A stretch of DNA of 64,000 nt, taken from assembly GCA_017395085.1 (NCBI GenBank), contig JAFPWF010000016.1, forward strand, positions 1-64,000, read 5' to 3'. Below are positions 7,635-17,207 of this stretch, piece by piece; the stretch's first letter is position 1; each line of letters opens with the position of its first letter. Both the position numbers and the translations under genes were made by a program. A model generated the notes under the pieces. The model was not told the DNA's origin. It made no database searches and worked only from the letters and a program-made list of their open reading frames with translations. The stretch comes from Oscillospiraceae bacterium. Lineage in GTDB: Bacteria; Bacillota; Clostridia; Oscillospirales; Oscillospiraceae.

Positions 7635-9098
7635 TTGAAACAACAATGCTTTAACCCGTATCTCCCCGGCTGGGAGTATATCCCGGATGCGGAGCCCCGG
7701 CTTTTTGACGGCAGACTGTATGTCTTCGGCAGCCATGACCGCTTCGGGAGCAAGGACTACTGCGTCAACGACTATGTGGCCTGGTCAGCCCCGGAAGACG
7801 ATCTCAGCGACTGGCGCTACGAGGGGGTCATTTTCCGAAAAGAACAGACCCCGTGGAACACGGACCGGAAGTCCTATTACGCGCCGGACGTGGTCCGCGG
7901 GACGGATGGGCGCTATTATCTGTATTATTCGGTTGCCAATTCCTCCGTCACTTCTGTTGCCGTGTGCGATACCCCGGCTGGAAAATATACGTATCTGGGC
8001 GACGTGCGTTTCCCGGACGGCAGGGTCTACGGCTCCCGGGCGGAGGACTGGTTCGTATTTGATCCGGCGGTCCTGGTGGACGAAGATGGCCGCGTCTATC
8101 TCTATGTGGGGAGCGGTCAGCCCTCCAACGGCCGGTTCGGACATAAAATCGTGGGGCTTTTCGTGATGGAGCTGGAGAGGGATATGCTGACCATCAAGTC
8201 TGAGCCCACGATCCTTCTTCCGGCGGATTTCAACGCCAAAAAGCCCAATTACTGGGAAGGTCCCTCCATCCGCCGCATCGGAAGCTGGTATTATCTGGTT
8301 TACCCCGCAACGGACATCACGGGTCTCAACTATGCCATGAGCCTTTTCCCCGACAAGGGCTTTATTCACAAGGGGCCGATCCACTCCTCCAGTGATATCG
8401 GATACCGGGGGCGAAAGCTGATGGACGCCGCCTATCCCATGGGGAACAGCCACGGCGGCCTGATCTGCGTAAAAGATCAGTGGTATGTCTTCGATCATCG
8501 CACGACCAACGGCAAGTGGAAAAACCGGCAGGCGGTCGCGGAGCCGATCACCATTGAGGAGGACGGCAGCATCGCCATGGCGGAGGCCACCAGCTGCGGC
8601 TTGAACGGCGGCCCGCTCAGAGGAAAGGGCAGCTACAGCGCGTCCATCGCCTGCTGTCTGCGCGGCGGGAGCGTTCTGGGCTTTCGCAACCCTATGGGCG
8701 GCCCTTTTGTGACCCAGGACGGGCCGGACTACGAGCCTCCGGAGCCGACGGAGCATCCTGTTAACGCCTACAGTGAAGCGAACGCGCCGAAGTCCTTCGT
8801 CACCGATATCCGAAACGGCTGTGTTGCGGGCTATAAGTATTTTGATCTGACAGAGACCGCCGGGCTTGCCGTGACGGTGCGCGGCGGAAACGGAACGCTG
8901 GAGCTGCTGGGAGGAGAAGAAGGAAAAGCGATCGCGGCCTTTATCCTCTCTCCTACGACAGACTGGACGACCTACCGCATTCCTTTCTCTCCCGATGAAC
9001 TGGCAGCCGCGGCAGACTGCCCGGTGAAGCGCTGCCCCGTCTACCTGCGGTATCGGGGGAAGGGCAAGCTGGATCTGTTGGAAATCGCTTTTTCATAA
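7635..9098 (+). CDS. Glycoside hydrolase family 43 protein (xylosidase/arabinofuranosidase type)
   Basis: 487 residues. The five-bladed propeller catalytic triad of GH43 is recognisable: D18 in YIPDAEPRLFDGRLY, D143 in VFDPAVLVDEDG, and E208 in NYWEGPSI. Residues from about 380 form a beta-rich C-terminal domain resembling a carbohydrate-binding module. There is no signal peptide, so it works in the cytoplasm on imported oligosaccharides. Start codon is TTG at 7635, eight bases after GAAGGA; the nearby ATG is out of frame. First gene of a four-gene run with short gaps of 21, 0 and 14 bases. GH43 members cleave beta-xylosides, alpha-arabinofuranosides or galactans; which one applies here is not decidable. 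Confidence 0.88.
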   Translation: MKQQCFNPYLPGWEYIPDAEPRLFDGRLYVFGSHDRFGSKDYCVNDYVAWSAPEDDLSDWRYEGVIFRKEQTPWNTDRKSYYAPDVVRGTDGRYYLYYSVANSSVTSVAVCDTPAGKYTYLGDVRFPDGRVYGSRAEDWFVFDPAVLVDEDGRVYLYVGSGQPSNGRFGHKIVGLFVMELERDMLTIKSEPTILLPADFNAKKPNYWEGPSIRRIGSWYYLVYPATDITGLNYAMSLFPDKGFIHKGPIHSSSDIGYRGRKLMDAAYPMGNSHGGLICVKDQWYVFDHRTTNGKWKNRQAVAEPITIEEDGSIAMAEATSCGLNGGPLRGKGSYSASIACCLRGGSVLGFRNPMGGPFVTQDGPDYEPPEPTEHPVNAYSEANAPKSFVTDIRNGCVAGYKYFDLTETAGLAVTVRGGNGTLELLGGEEGKAIAAFILSPTTDWTTYRIPFSPDELAAAADCPVKRCPVYLRYRGKGKLDLLEIAFS

Positions 9099-9119
9099 AC
9101 ATAGAGAGGAGTTAAAAAC

Positions 9120-10247
9120 ATGAATTGGACGACAATCTGGAGTCAGGCGGCAGCGCCCTCTTTTGCGATGGGCATGCTGCAGGGGAAGAAAAAAACCGTG
9201 GTGTTCCCGGTCAGCTCTCCGGTTTCCGGTGAGCGGGTCCGTCTTCGCTTTTCCAACATCTACGGAAAGAAACCCTATGTCATCGGCGCGGTCACGGTCC
9301 GGGGCAAGGGACAGCCGGTCCCTGTTACCTGCGGCGGGAAGAGAGCCTTCACGATCCCGACGGGCGGGCATACCTTCTCCGATCCGCTCGAGCTGCCGGT
9401 TGCGGCAGGTGAGACTCTGGAGATCCGGCTTTTCTATGCCTCCAAGGCGCAGGACAGCAACATGACCTTGGAGGAAGCTGTGGCTTACCCCGGAGATCAT
9501 ACGGCGGACGAAGCTCTGCCGGAAGTGAAAAAGGAGAGCTATAAGCAGCAATATAACCTCTACGACGCGGTCGTCTCTCTGGATCGGGTGGAGGTGGAAT
9601 CCGAGGCGTGCAGCAAGCTGATCGTCGCTTTCGGTGACAGCATCACAGCCATGAATCGCTGGGTCAAACCGCTGCAGAAACGGCTGTTTGCGCACTTCGG
9701 CGGGAAATATACCCTGCTGAATGCCGGGATCGGCGGAAACTGCCTGCTCTACCAGGTGCCCGGCTTCATGGGCAGCTCTTACGGAGAAAAGGGCGTCGTC
9801 CGTTTTGAGAGAGATGTTCTGAGCTTTGACGATCTTCATACCGTGATCCTGGCCCTGGGGGTCAACGATGTGGCGTATTACACAAAGAAAACGGAGCAGA
9901 CAATCTCCTTTGACGCTTATACGGCGGCCATTCAGGACCTGACCAAAACCTTGAATGATCGCGGCGTCCGCGTCGTCATGCAGACGCTCACGCCGCGGGA
10001 GGGCTTTGTCAAAAAAGGCTATACGCCGGAGATGGAAGCCCTGCGCGTGAAGATCAACGAATGGATCCGGGACTGCGGGCAGTTCGATTACGTGTTTGAC
10101 GCGGATTTGCTGCTGCGGGACGAGAAGGACCCGTCCCGGGTGGATGAGCGATACCACCAGGGAGACCACCTGCATCCCAACACCATGGGCGGCGAGCGGA
10201 TGGCAGCGGCCTATGATCTGGCAGCGCTTACCGGTGAGGAGGCGTAA
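9120..10247 (+). CDS. SGNH/GDSL-family esterase
   Basis: 375 residues. An N-terminal beta-rich domain of about 150 residues precedes a SGNH hydrolase domain. Its blocks are present: nucleophile S174 in AFGDSIT, the block II glycine in NAGIGGN, the block III asparagine in LGVNDVAY, and D349/H352 in GDHLHPN. Enzymes of this build remove acetyl groups from pectin or xylan fragments. No signal peptide, so it is predicted to de-acetylate oligosaccharides after import. It follows GH43 by 21 bases and abuts the CE4 deacetylase gene, which fits one operon. The exact ester is unknown. Confidence 0.88.
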   Translation: MNWTTIWSQAAAPSFAMGMLQGKKKTVVFPVSSPVSGERVRLRFSNIYGKKPYVIGAVTVRGKGQPVPVTCGGKRAFTIPTGGHTFSDPLELPVAAGETLEIRLFYASKAQDSNMTLEEAVAYPGDHTADEALPEVKKESYKQQYNLYDAVVSLDRVEVESEACSKLIVAFGDSITAMNRWVKPLQKRLFAHFGGKYTLLNAGIGGNCLLYQVPGFMGSSYGEKGVVRFERDVLSFDDLHTVILALGVNDVAYYTKKTEQTISFDAYTAAIQDLTKTLNDRGVRVVMQTLTPREGFVKKGYTPEMEALRVKINEWIRDCGQFDYVFDADLLLRDEKDPSRVDERYHQGDHLHPNTMGGERMAAAYDLAALTGEEA

Positions 10248-10988
10248 ATGGGAAAGAAGTATTTTACGCTCAGCTTTGACGACGGTCTCGAGCAGGACAA
10301 GCGGATCATCGCCCTGATGAAGCAATACGGATTGAAGGGGACCTTCAATCTCAACTCCGGCCTGTTCGGGCAGCGCGGCGAGGTGATGGGGCTCGGCAGC
10401 TTCTCCTTTCGGGATTGCGAAGAGGGCGTAAGGCATCGCTGGCCCTTCTCCTATGTGCCGCATAACCGCATCCCGGAGGACGAGATCCTGCAGGTATACG
10501 AAGGCATGGAGATCGCCAGCCACGGCTTTCGCCATGAACCGCTGAAAAAGCTCGATGAACAGGGGCTGCGGGATTCGGTCGGCAAAGACAAGGAGAACCT
10601 GGAGCGCCTGACCGGAGCCCCCATCGTCGGCCATGCCTACGCCCAGGGCTCTGTTTCGCCGGCTGCGGAGGCCTTTCTGAAAAAGCAGGGCTACCTCTAT
10701 GCCAGAGCGGTCTATCCCTCCGGCAGCTTTGAATTCCCGGCTGATCCCCTGAACTTTCGCCCCTCCTCCTCTGTGATCCTCGGCAATGCCATGTCGTTGG
10801 TGGAAAGCTTCAAGCAGGCGGAGGCGGCGGGCAGGGATCTGCTGTTATATCTCTGGGGTCACGGCTATGAGATGGACTACGGGAAGGGACAGGCAAGCTG
10901 GGACGGCCTGGAGCGTCTCTTTGCCGCCATCGCCGGCCAGCCGGACATTATCTACTGCACCAACAGCGAAGCGTTCCGTCATATGTAA
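10248..10988 (+). CDS. Polysaccharide deacetylase (NodB/CE4 family), cytoplasmic
   Basis: 246 residues. The NodB motifs LSFDDG (D11, D12) and SHGFRH give the catalytic aspartate and metal-binding residues of carbohydrate esterase family 4, and LLLYLWGHGYEM near the end supplies the late histidine motif. The usual RxPxG motif between them is not obvious; GHAYAQG stands in that region. There is no signal peptide or membrane anchor, unlike most CE4 enzymes that act on the cell wall. It starts directly at the stop of the SGNH gene. With two deacetylases in tandem, the imported glycan is probably acetylated at different positions or on amino sugars. Confidence 0.85.
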   Translation: MGKKYFTLSFDDGLEQDKRIIALMKQYGLKGTFNLNSGLFGQRGEVMGLGSFSFRDCEEGVRHRWPFSYVPHNRIPEDEILQVYEGMEIASHGFRHEPLKKLDEQGLRDSVGKDKENLERLTGAPIVGHAYAQGSVSPAAEAFLKKQGYLYARAVYPSGSFEFPADPLNFRPSSSVILGNAMSLVESFKQAEAAGRDLLLYLWGHGYEMDYGKGQASWDGLERLFAAIAGQPDIIYCTNSEAFRHM

Positions 10989-11002
10989 AGGAGGGCATAC
11001 CT

Positions 11003-13402
11003 ATGAAGAAAACCAGCTTTAACGATCACTGGACATGCAAGAAGCAGGGCGACAGCGCAGACCCCAACGCTGTCACGCTGCCCCATGACGCCATGCTTTT
11101 TGAGAAGCGGGACAGAAAGGCCGCTACAGCCGGAGCCTGCGGGTATTTTCCCGGCGGTAAGTATGAGTACGCCAAACGTTTTTTTCTCCCGGAAGCGGAG
11201 CGCGGCCGGACGCATATTCTGGAGTTCGAGGCAGTCTATAAAAACGCGAAGGTGTATCTGAACGGCAGCCTCGCGGCGGAGCGGCCCTATGGGTATTCCA
11301 ATTTCTATGTACCGCTGGATGAGTATCTTCGCTTCGGGGAAGAAAACGAGATCACCGTCATCGCGGACAACTCCGCCGTTCCCAACTCCCGCTGGTACTC
11401 CGGCAGCGGGATCTATCGCAATGTCAGCCTGTATTCCGGGCACTCCAGTCATATCCTCCCGGATGGCCTGCTGATCTCCACCCGGAACAATGACACGGTC
11501 CATGTGAAGGTCGGTGCCAACGGTGGAGAGGAGATACGCGTGAGGATCTGCGACGGCGATTCCGTTGCAGCCGAGTCCGCTGCCCCTGTTTTAGAGGGTG
11601 CGGCGGAGGTGTCGCTCCATGTCACGGCTCCACGCCTGTGGGACGCCGAGCACCCGGAGCTCTATCGCTGCTGTGTCGAGCTGCTGGAGGACGGCGAAGC
11701 GGTGGATGAAGCGGAGGATTCTTTCGGCTTCCGAACGCTGGCCTGGAACGGGAAGGGCTTTTTCGTCAACGGAAAGGAGACCCTGCTTCGCGGCGCGTGC
11801 ATCCACCACGACAACGGCATTTTAGGTGCGTGCTCCTTCGCCGCGGCGGAAGAGCGCAGAGTGCGGCTTTTGAAGGAAGCGGGCTTCAACGCAATCCGCA
11901 GCGCCCACAATCCCGCGTCCAAAGCGCTGCTGGAGGCCTGCGACCGGCTGGGCATGTACGTGATGGACGAGTTTTGCGACAACTGGCTGGTGCACAAAAA
12001 CCCCTATGACTACGCCGATCAGGAATTCCGGACATGGTGGGAGCGGGATCTGACGGCTATGGTGCTGAAAAACCATAATCACCCCTGCGTGGTGATGAAT
12101 TCCATTGGCAACGAGATCTCCGAGCTGGCGATCCCGGAGGGGCAGGAGATGTGCAGGAAGCTTGCCGTTCTGGCGAGAGCGCTCGATCCGGACAAGGCCG
12201 TGACGCTGGGCGTCAATCTGATGCTCTGCAGCATGACCGCCAAGGGCGGCGGGATCTACGGCGAAAAAAAGGACGGTAAGGAAAACAAAAATGGCAGCCA
12301 GACGATGGATAATCTGCCTACCAGCGCATTCTTCAACCTGCTGATGAACCATCTGGGCGGGATCATCGAAAAGTCCGCGGCCAAGCCCGCGGCCGATAAG
12401 GCCACAGAAGTTGCGTTTTCCTATCTGGACATCGGAGGCTACAACTACGCCGCCTCCCGCTATGAGATGGACGGGAAGCTGCACCCGGACCGCGTGATCG
12501 TCGGTTCTGAGACGCTGCCGAAGAACCTCTATCATAACTGGCAGCTTGTCAAGAAGCTCCCTTATGTGATCGGCGACTTCATGTGGACCGGCTGGGACTA
12601 TCTCGGCGAATCCGGCATCGGCACCGTGCGGTATAAAAGCTTCAAGAAGCCGGGCGAAGACGCCCCCATCATTTCCGGCGGCTGCGGCGTCATCGACATC
12701 TGCGGCAAGCTGCGCCCGGAGGTGCAGTGGAACCGCCTGGTCTGGGGCTTGAGCAACAAGCCCGGGATCGGCGTGGAGCCCCTGACCCACGCGGGAGAGA
12801 CCGGGTCGTTCTCCATGTGGCGCGATACGGACGCGGTGGCGAGCTGGTCCTGGAAGGGCTGCGAAGGGAAGAAGACCAAGGTCACGGTCTATGCCTCGGG
12901 CGCTGCGGCCGAGCTGATCGTCAACGGCAAGACCTATGGCAGAAAGAAAACCAAAGAATACAAGGCTGTCTTCCCGAAGGTGATCTACCAGCCGGGATCC
13001 ATCACCGCCATCAGCTATGACGCAAACGGCGCGGAGATCGCAAGGGAAACCACGCACACGGCGGAAGGCGAGACAGAGCTTTGCCTCCGTCCGGACAGGA
13101 CCGCGCTGCGCGCCGACGGGCAGGATCTCTGCTATCTGGCGATCGACCTAACCGGCCGGGATGGGATCACCAAATCCTCGGAGGATGTACCCGTTACCGT
13201 GACGGTGAACGGTGCGGGCAGCCTGCTGGCTCTCGGCTCCGCTAAGCCGAACATGGGAGAGTGCTTTACCGAAAAGACTCACACCACCTATTACGGGAAG
13301 GCGCTGGCCGTGATTCGTGCGGGGGACAGCACGGGAAGAATCCAGGTCAAGGTCAGCGCGCCCGGTATGGCTGAACAATGTGTGGAGCTGACTGTGAGGT
13401 AA
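11003..13402 (+). CDS. Glycoside hydrolase family 2 (beta-galactosidase-like)
   Basis: 799 residues with the GH2 layout: N-terminal jelly-roll sugar-binding domain (ending SRWYSGSGIYRNVSLY), immunoglobulin-like domain, TIM barrel, and C-terminal beta domains. The acid/base is E371 in NSIGNEISEL and the nucleophile is E503 in VIVGSETLP. The late residues (RPDRTALRADGQDLCYLAI) match the DUF4982/Big-like tail of bacterial GH2 beta-galactosidases. No signal peptide, so cytoplasmic. It is last in the operon, 14 bases after the deacetylase. Specificity could be beta-galactoside, beta-glucuronide or beta-mannoside; the sequence alone does not settle this. Confidence 0.9.
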   Translation: MKKTSFNDHWTCKKQGDSADPNAVTLPHDAMLFEKRDRKAATAGACGYFPGGKYEYAKRFFLPEAERGRTHILEFEAVYKNAKVYLNGSLAAERPYGYSNFYVPLDEYLRFGEENEITVIADNSAVPNSRWYSGSGIYRNVSLYSGHSSHILPDGLLISTRNNDTVHVKVGANGGEEIRVRICDGDSVAAESAAPVLEGAAEVSLHVTAPRLWDAEHPELYRCCVELLEDGEAVDEAEDSFGFRTLAWNGKGFFVNGKETLLRGACIHHDNGILGACSFAAAEERRVRLLKEAGFNAIRSAHNPASKALLEACDRLGMYVMDEFCDNWLVHKNPYDYADQEFRTWWERDLTAMVLKNHNHPCVVMNSIGNEISELAIPEGQEMCRKLAVLARALDPDKAVTLGVNLMLCSMTAKGGGIYGEKKDGKENKNGSQTMDNLPTSAFFNLLMNHLGGIIEKSAAKPAADKATEVAFSYLDIGGYNYAASRYEMDGKLHPDRVIVGSETLPKNLYHNWQLVKKLPYVIGDFMWTGWDYLGESGIGTVRYKSFKKPGEDAPIISGGCGVIDICGKLRPEVQWNRLVWGLSNKPGIGVEPLTHAGETGSFSMWRDTDAVASWSWKGCEGKKTKVTVYASGAAAELIVNGKTYGRKKTKEYKAVFPKVIYQPGSITAISYDANGAEIARETTHTAEGETELCLRPDRTALRADGQDLCYLAIDLTGRDGITKSSEDVPVTVTVNGAGSLLALGSAKPNMGECFTEKTHTTYYGKALAVIRAGDSTGRIQVKVSAPGMAEQCVELTVR

Positions 13403-13477
13403 AAGACCAACGACTCGCAAGGCATTGTTGATCGCAGGCAATCCATGAGCACTTCCATGCCCTTATGAAAAAGCGTG

Positions 13478-13506
13478 TCATGCCACGGTATTTATCTGTG
13501 GCATGA
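13478..13506. repeat. Stem-loop downstream of the GH2 gene
   Basis: TCATGCCAC and GTGGCATGA form 9-bp arms. A second inverted repeat follows at 13532-13559 (TGAATCACT / AGTGATTCA). Neither has a close T-run. They may be mRNA-stabilising or operator elements; no gene is seen in 13403-13763. Confidence 0.6.
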
Positions 13507-13595
13507 TTCAAATGATTATTATTTTTGAAAGTGAATCACTCTCACCCGGAAGTGATTCATTGTATCAAAGTACGTGCCCTTTGCCAATATTAAAG

Positions 13596-13630
13596 TCCTG
13601 AATTGTTATCAGTTCAGGATTTTTCTTTTA
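13596..13630 (+). terminator. Rho-independent terminator
   Basis: TCCTGAA pairs with TTCAGGA over a 10-base loop and is followed by TTTTTCTTTT. It probably ends the carbohydrate operon. Confidence 0.7.
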
Positions 13631-13714
13631 TTTACCAAAGAATCACGTGGAAATAGTTCCTGACATTGGAGCAGTCCAACTCTTTTCCTGCTACTTTTCC
13701 TGCTACCTGTATAG

Positions 13715-13763
13715 AAACCATGAAAAAACCGCCCCTTGTGAGCGGTATTCTTCATGGTTTTTT
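13715..13763. terminator. Bidirectional terminator beside the integrase scar
   Basis: AAACCATGAA with ACCGC pairs with GCGGT and TTCATGGTTT, followed by TTTTTT. It lies one base past the stop of the integrase remnant, the usual place for an integrase terminator near an attachment site. Confidence 0.75.
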
Positions 13764-13880
13764 CTATGCTCTCAAGGCTTCTATTAATGTCTGCTGACGC
13801 CTTGCAGATTCTTCTTTCATTCGCTCTGAAACATGACCGTAAACGTCCAGAGTGAACGCTGCAGTGGCGTGACCAATCAT
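13764..13880 (-). pseudogene. 3' remnant of a tyrosine recombinase (integrase)
   Basis: 38 codons reading MIGHATAAFTLDVYGHVSER, then MKEESARRQQTLIEALRA. This is the extreme C-terminus of a phage/ICE integrase, with the GHA-TLDVYGH block that carries the catalytic tyrosine. An in-frame TGA stands five codons upstream and no further integrase sequence is found, so the first 90 percent of the gene is missing. Recombination into a chromosomal copy, or decay after excision, would leave such a scar. It may mark an attachment site. It is on the same strand as the excisionase at 1604 but 12 kb away, so a link between them is only speculative. Confidence 0.8.
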
Positions 13881-13986
13881 GATAAACCCAGATCATCTTT
13901 GTGATCTCGTCCTCTCCCGGGGTCAGGCTTTGCCGGCGGTATTGTCCCGGCGCGCCATTACGGATCCGACATCGACATATCGAGAA

Positions 13987-14013
13987 CGTTCCCGCCCCGG
14001 CGGGGCGGGAACG
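13987..14013. repeat. GC-rich stem-loop
   Basis: CGTTCCCGCCCC pairs with GGGGCGGGAACG around a 3-base loop, 32 bases past the stop of the leftward propeller-phosphatase gene. It lacks a T-run but is well placed to stop transcription or protect the 3' end. Confidence 0.65.
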
Positions 14014-14045
14014 GCTGTCCGCCTCACATCAGCGGCAATTCTCCC

Positions 14046-17000
14046 TTACTGTTCTTGACTTTCCGGAGTTCCGTTGTATTGCAGGCACATCATGGTCAGG
14101 TCATCAAACTGGGGAGCTCCTGCAACAAACTGTTTTACGGCGTTGCGCACGTTTTCCAGAATAGCCTGAGGTGTTTCGTTCACATCCTGGTTGAGTGCCG
14201 AAACGGTCCGTTCAAGACCAAAGAATTCCTGCTGCTCGTTACAGGCCTCGGGAACGCCGTCTGTATAGACAAACAGTTTTGCTCCCGGCCTGAGCTGAAG
14301 ATCATATTCTCTGTATTTGACTCCCGCCATACCGCCCAGGATAAAGCCGTGCCGGTCCTTGATAACCTCGAAATAACCGTCCGGCTGCCTGAGAACAGGG
14401 AATTCGTGTCCGGCGTTGGCAGCGGTCAGCAGTCCGGTCTTCAGGTCCAGGATGCCCAGCCACACGGTGACAAACATTTTTTCATTGTTGTTGGAGGTCA
14501 GTGCCGCGTTTGCGGCTTCCAGCACATCTTTTGGGGACTTTCCCATTTTGGCGTGACTGCTGATAATCATCTTGGCGGACATCATAAACAGTGCGGCAGG
14601 CACACCCTTGTCAGATACGTCGGCGATCACCATGCCAAGATGATTGTCGTCCACCATGAAGAAATCATAAAAATCACCGCCGACCTCTTTCGCAGGGGTC
14701 ATGGAAGCATAAATCTCAAATTCCTTCCGGTCCGGGAAAGCCGGAAAAATGCTTGGCAGCGCACCGACCTGGATGCTGGCCGCCATGTTCAGTTCACGGC
14801 TGATCCGCTCCTCTTCTTTTCTGCGCTCTTCCTCCTTGGCCTTGTGTTCCAGCGCCCGGGCCTGCTGCCGGAGCATCTGCCGCACGATCCATGCGATCAG
14901 CAGGAGCACTGCCAAAACCACAGCGATCCAAAATACCGGCTGTTCATGGAAAGCCTTCAGCTTCACGATGGTCACGGAAGCGCTGCGGGGTTCTTCTGCT
15001 TGGCCCTCCAGATTCAGGCGGAAGGTGTAAGTGCCGCCCCGGAGGTTGGTATAGCTGACCTGGCCCAAGTCCTCCTTGGAACTTATGATAGGCTCACGGT
15101 CGAAGCCTTCCAGATAATAGGAAACCTTCGGATCATCAAGTCCGTAGGAAAGCACATAAGGATAAATGTTCAGCCGTCGGGTGCTCGCAGGCACGGTTAT
15201 GGTTTCACCGTCTGTCAAACGCCGCGGTTTTGCATCCGTATCAACTTCCACAAAGGGAATCGCAAGGATCGGCGTCACTCCGGACGATTGAATGTTGTTG
15301 AGGTTCAGCCGGATCAAACCGTCGCTGCAAGCCACATAGGCGTCACCGTTTTCCGTGACGTAGCTTCTAGAATTGGGCGTAACCATGTGGGGCAGGCCTT
15401 TTTTGGAATTATAGTGTTCATAATCCCTAACCGTCCCGGCGATCAGGTCATCGCCATCCATCACGAGGATACCCGTGTTGCACATCAGGAAAACCTTGCC
15501 GGTATCCGCACAGAGCACATCATAGCAGCCGTTGGAATTCAGCTCAGGAGGGTAATAGGCAAGCAGCTGTGCAACGCCGTCTTTCAGAATACTCAGGGAA
15601 CCGCCTGTGATCAGCCAGAAACAGTGTCGGCTGTCATCCCGCTTGATGCCCATGATGACGCTGTTGTCCAGCTCGTCCTGAATCGGGTAGGGAACAGCTC
15701 GCTCCCCCTCGATCATGTAGATCCCTCTCCCGTTGGTGCCCAAAATCAGCCGGCCCTCGAAATCCTCGCAGAGAGACAGAATAGAGTTGGTCGGTATGCC
15801 GTCGGATTCACTGAAGCTCTGCACGATTTTGCCGTCCCGCATTAATTGGACGCCGCCGGTCACGGAAACCGCGATCGTTCCGTCATCCATCTCATACACG
15901 GTACGGATGTTGTTGGAGAACATGCCGTCGTTCTGGGTGTAAGTTACGATGTCTCCGTCGGCCTTGCGGCACAGCAGGCCATTATTGCTGAACGTGCAGA
16001 ACCACAGGTTCCCCCGGCTATCCCCTTTGATCACACGGATGCGGGCATTCTTCAGATAGGAGGAAACAGGCTTGTCGACCGTCTGCCCATCACTGTTCAG
16101 GATCAGAAGACCTGTGTCGGTTCCCACGTACAGCAGATCGTCCTCCATCCATGTGGTGTTGACCACGCGGTCGTTCAGTTCCCTGGTCATCTGGTTGAGG
16201 TCTGCAAAGTCGCTCGTGCTGATTCGAATCAGTCCGTTTCGGGAGGAAGCGAACCAGAGGTTTCCTTCATAGTCGGCGCACATGGCGACCCCGGAATTGA
16301 ATGCTGTGTCGGAAAGCTTCGTGAAATTCTGGTGCTTGTCGATGAAGCCGACGCCGCCGTCGGAGCAGATCCACAGCCGGTCGTCCTTATAGATAATCGC
16401 GTTGATGTTCATCAGTCCGGGAGTGGGAGTGATTTCAAAGCTGTCTATGGGCTGGGAAAGACTGCCGTGAAGGATCTCCGAACCCGTAGTGCCGATGTAG
16501 ATATATCCCTTCTGCAGGGGATCCCCGCTGACGGTTTGGACAGAGTGGCCGATCGTTTCACCGGCAATAAAATGTTCAACCCTGAGGTCTCGGATCACAA
16601 ACACATTTCCGTCATAGTCCGAACCGTAAATCACGCCATCGTCATCGCTGCGCATCTGATTGACATAGCACTGTTTCAGACGGTCGTCATCGATGAGGCG
16701 AATTGTGCCGGCTGTGTCCAGCACATAGACGCCCTGATCCGTTCCGAAAACAAGATTGCCTGCCGCATCCGCGCAGATCGCGCGAATGGACACAACGTCC
16801 AGCCCCTCTTCTTTCCCGTAGTAGGTCATTTCATCATTGGGAGACATATGGACAAGAACGCCTATGTTTGTGCCGATCCACAGTCCGCCGTCCTTCGTGA
16901 CACAGAGGCTGATCACACTTTCAACGCCGGAGAGACGCTCGAATTTTCTGCCGTCATAACGCACCAGCCCGCCGTAGCCGCCCGTGTAGATAAAGCCGTC

Positions 17001-17207
17001 CGGCGTCTGGGCAACCGCCATATAGCCCAAAAACGGCAGGCCTGAGTCGATATCGAATATCCTGTAATTGTTCTGGGCCTCAAAGCTCATCTCATCCCAG
17101 CCCGTGGCGTTGTCGGCGAATGCGGGTCCTCCAACCCCTGTAAAGATCACCACAAGGGAAATGACCGCGACAAAAAATCGAATCAGTTTTTTCTCAGTTT
17201 TATTCAC
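14046..17207 (-). CDS. Propeller receptor with C-terminal SpoIIE/PP2C phosphatase
   Basis: 1053 residues. A signal/anchor segment (residues 8-30, FFVAVISLVVIFTGVGGPAF) precedes repeated propeller units, each with a DGxIYTGGYGGLVRYDG- or WIGT-type blade, up to about residue 670. A Y_Y_Y-type beta domain follows, then a membrane helix near 750 (FWIAVVLAVLLLIAWIV), a basic coiled coil, and a SpoIIE-type PP2C domain with VGGDFYDFF near 842 and IADVSDKGVPAALFM. This is the hybrid-sensor propeller layout with a serine phosphatase replacing the kinase, so an extracellular ligand would change phosphorylation of an anti-sigma-factor antagonist. No such partner gene is in the window. Start is GTG at 17207, nine bases after AAGGAG. 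Confidence 0.88.
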   Translation of the reverse strand: MNKTEKKLIRFFVAVISLVVIFTGVGGPAFADNATGWDEMSFEAQNNYRIFDIDSGLPFLGYMAVAQTPDGFIYTGGYGGLVRYDGRKFERLSGVESVISLCVTKDGGLWIGTNIGVLVHMSPNDEMTYYGKEEGLDVVSIRAICADAAGNLVFGTDQGVYVLDTAGTIRLIDDDRLKQCYVNQMRSDDDGVIYGSDYDGNVFVIRDLRVEHFIAGETIGHSVQTVSGDPLQKGYIYIGTTGSEILHGSLSQPIDSFEITPTPGLMNINAIIYKDDRLWICSDGGVGFIDKHQNFTKLSDTAFNSGVAMCADYEGNLWFASSRNGLIRISTSDFADLNQMTRELNDRVVNTTWMEDDLLYVGTDTGLLILNSDGQTVDKPVSSYLKNARIRVIKGDSRGNLWFCTFSNNGLLCRKADGDIVTYTQNDGMFSNNIRTVYEMDDGTIAVSVTGGVQLMRDGKIVQSFSESDGIPTNSILSLCEDFEGRLILGTNGRGIYMIEGERAVPYPIQDELDNSVIMGIKRDDSRHCFWLITGGSLSILKDGVAQLLAYYPPELNSNGCYDVLCADTGKVFLMCNTGILVMDGDDLIAGTVRDYEHYNSKKGLPHMVTPNSRSYVTENGDAYVACSDGLIRLNLNNIQSSGVTPILAIPFVEVDTDAKPRRLTDGETITVPASTRRLNIYPYVLSYGLDDPKVSYYLEGFDREPIISSKEDLGQVSYTNLRGGTYTFRLNLEGQAEEPRSASVTIVKLKAFHEQPVFWIAVVLAVLLLIAWIVRQMLRQQARALEHKAKEEERRKEEERISRELNMAASIQVGALPSIFPAFPDRKEFEIYASMTPAKEVGGDFYDFFMVDDNHLGMVIADVSDKGVPAALFMMSAKMIISSHAKMGKSPKDVLEAANAALTSNNNEKMFVTVWLGILDLKTGLLTAANAGHEFPVLRQPDGYFEVIKDRHGFILGGMAGVKYREYDLQLRPGAKLFVYTDGVPEACNEQQEFFGLERTVSALNQDVNETPQAILENVRNAVKQFVAGAPQFDDLTMMCLQYNGTPESQEQ

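Noticed and set aside
13478-13559. Two hairpins after GH2 as terminators
   Set aside because: No T-run follows either; the hairpin at 13596 fits termination better.
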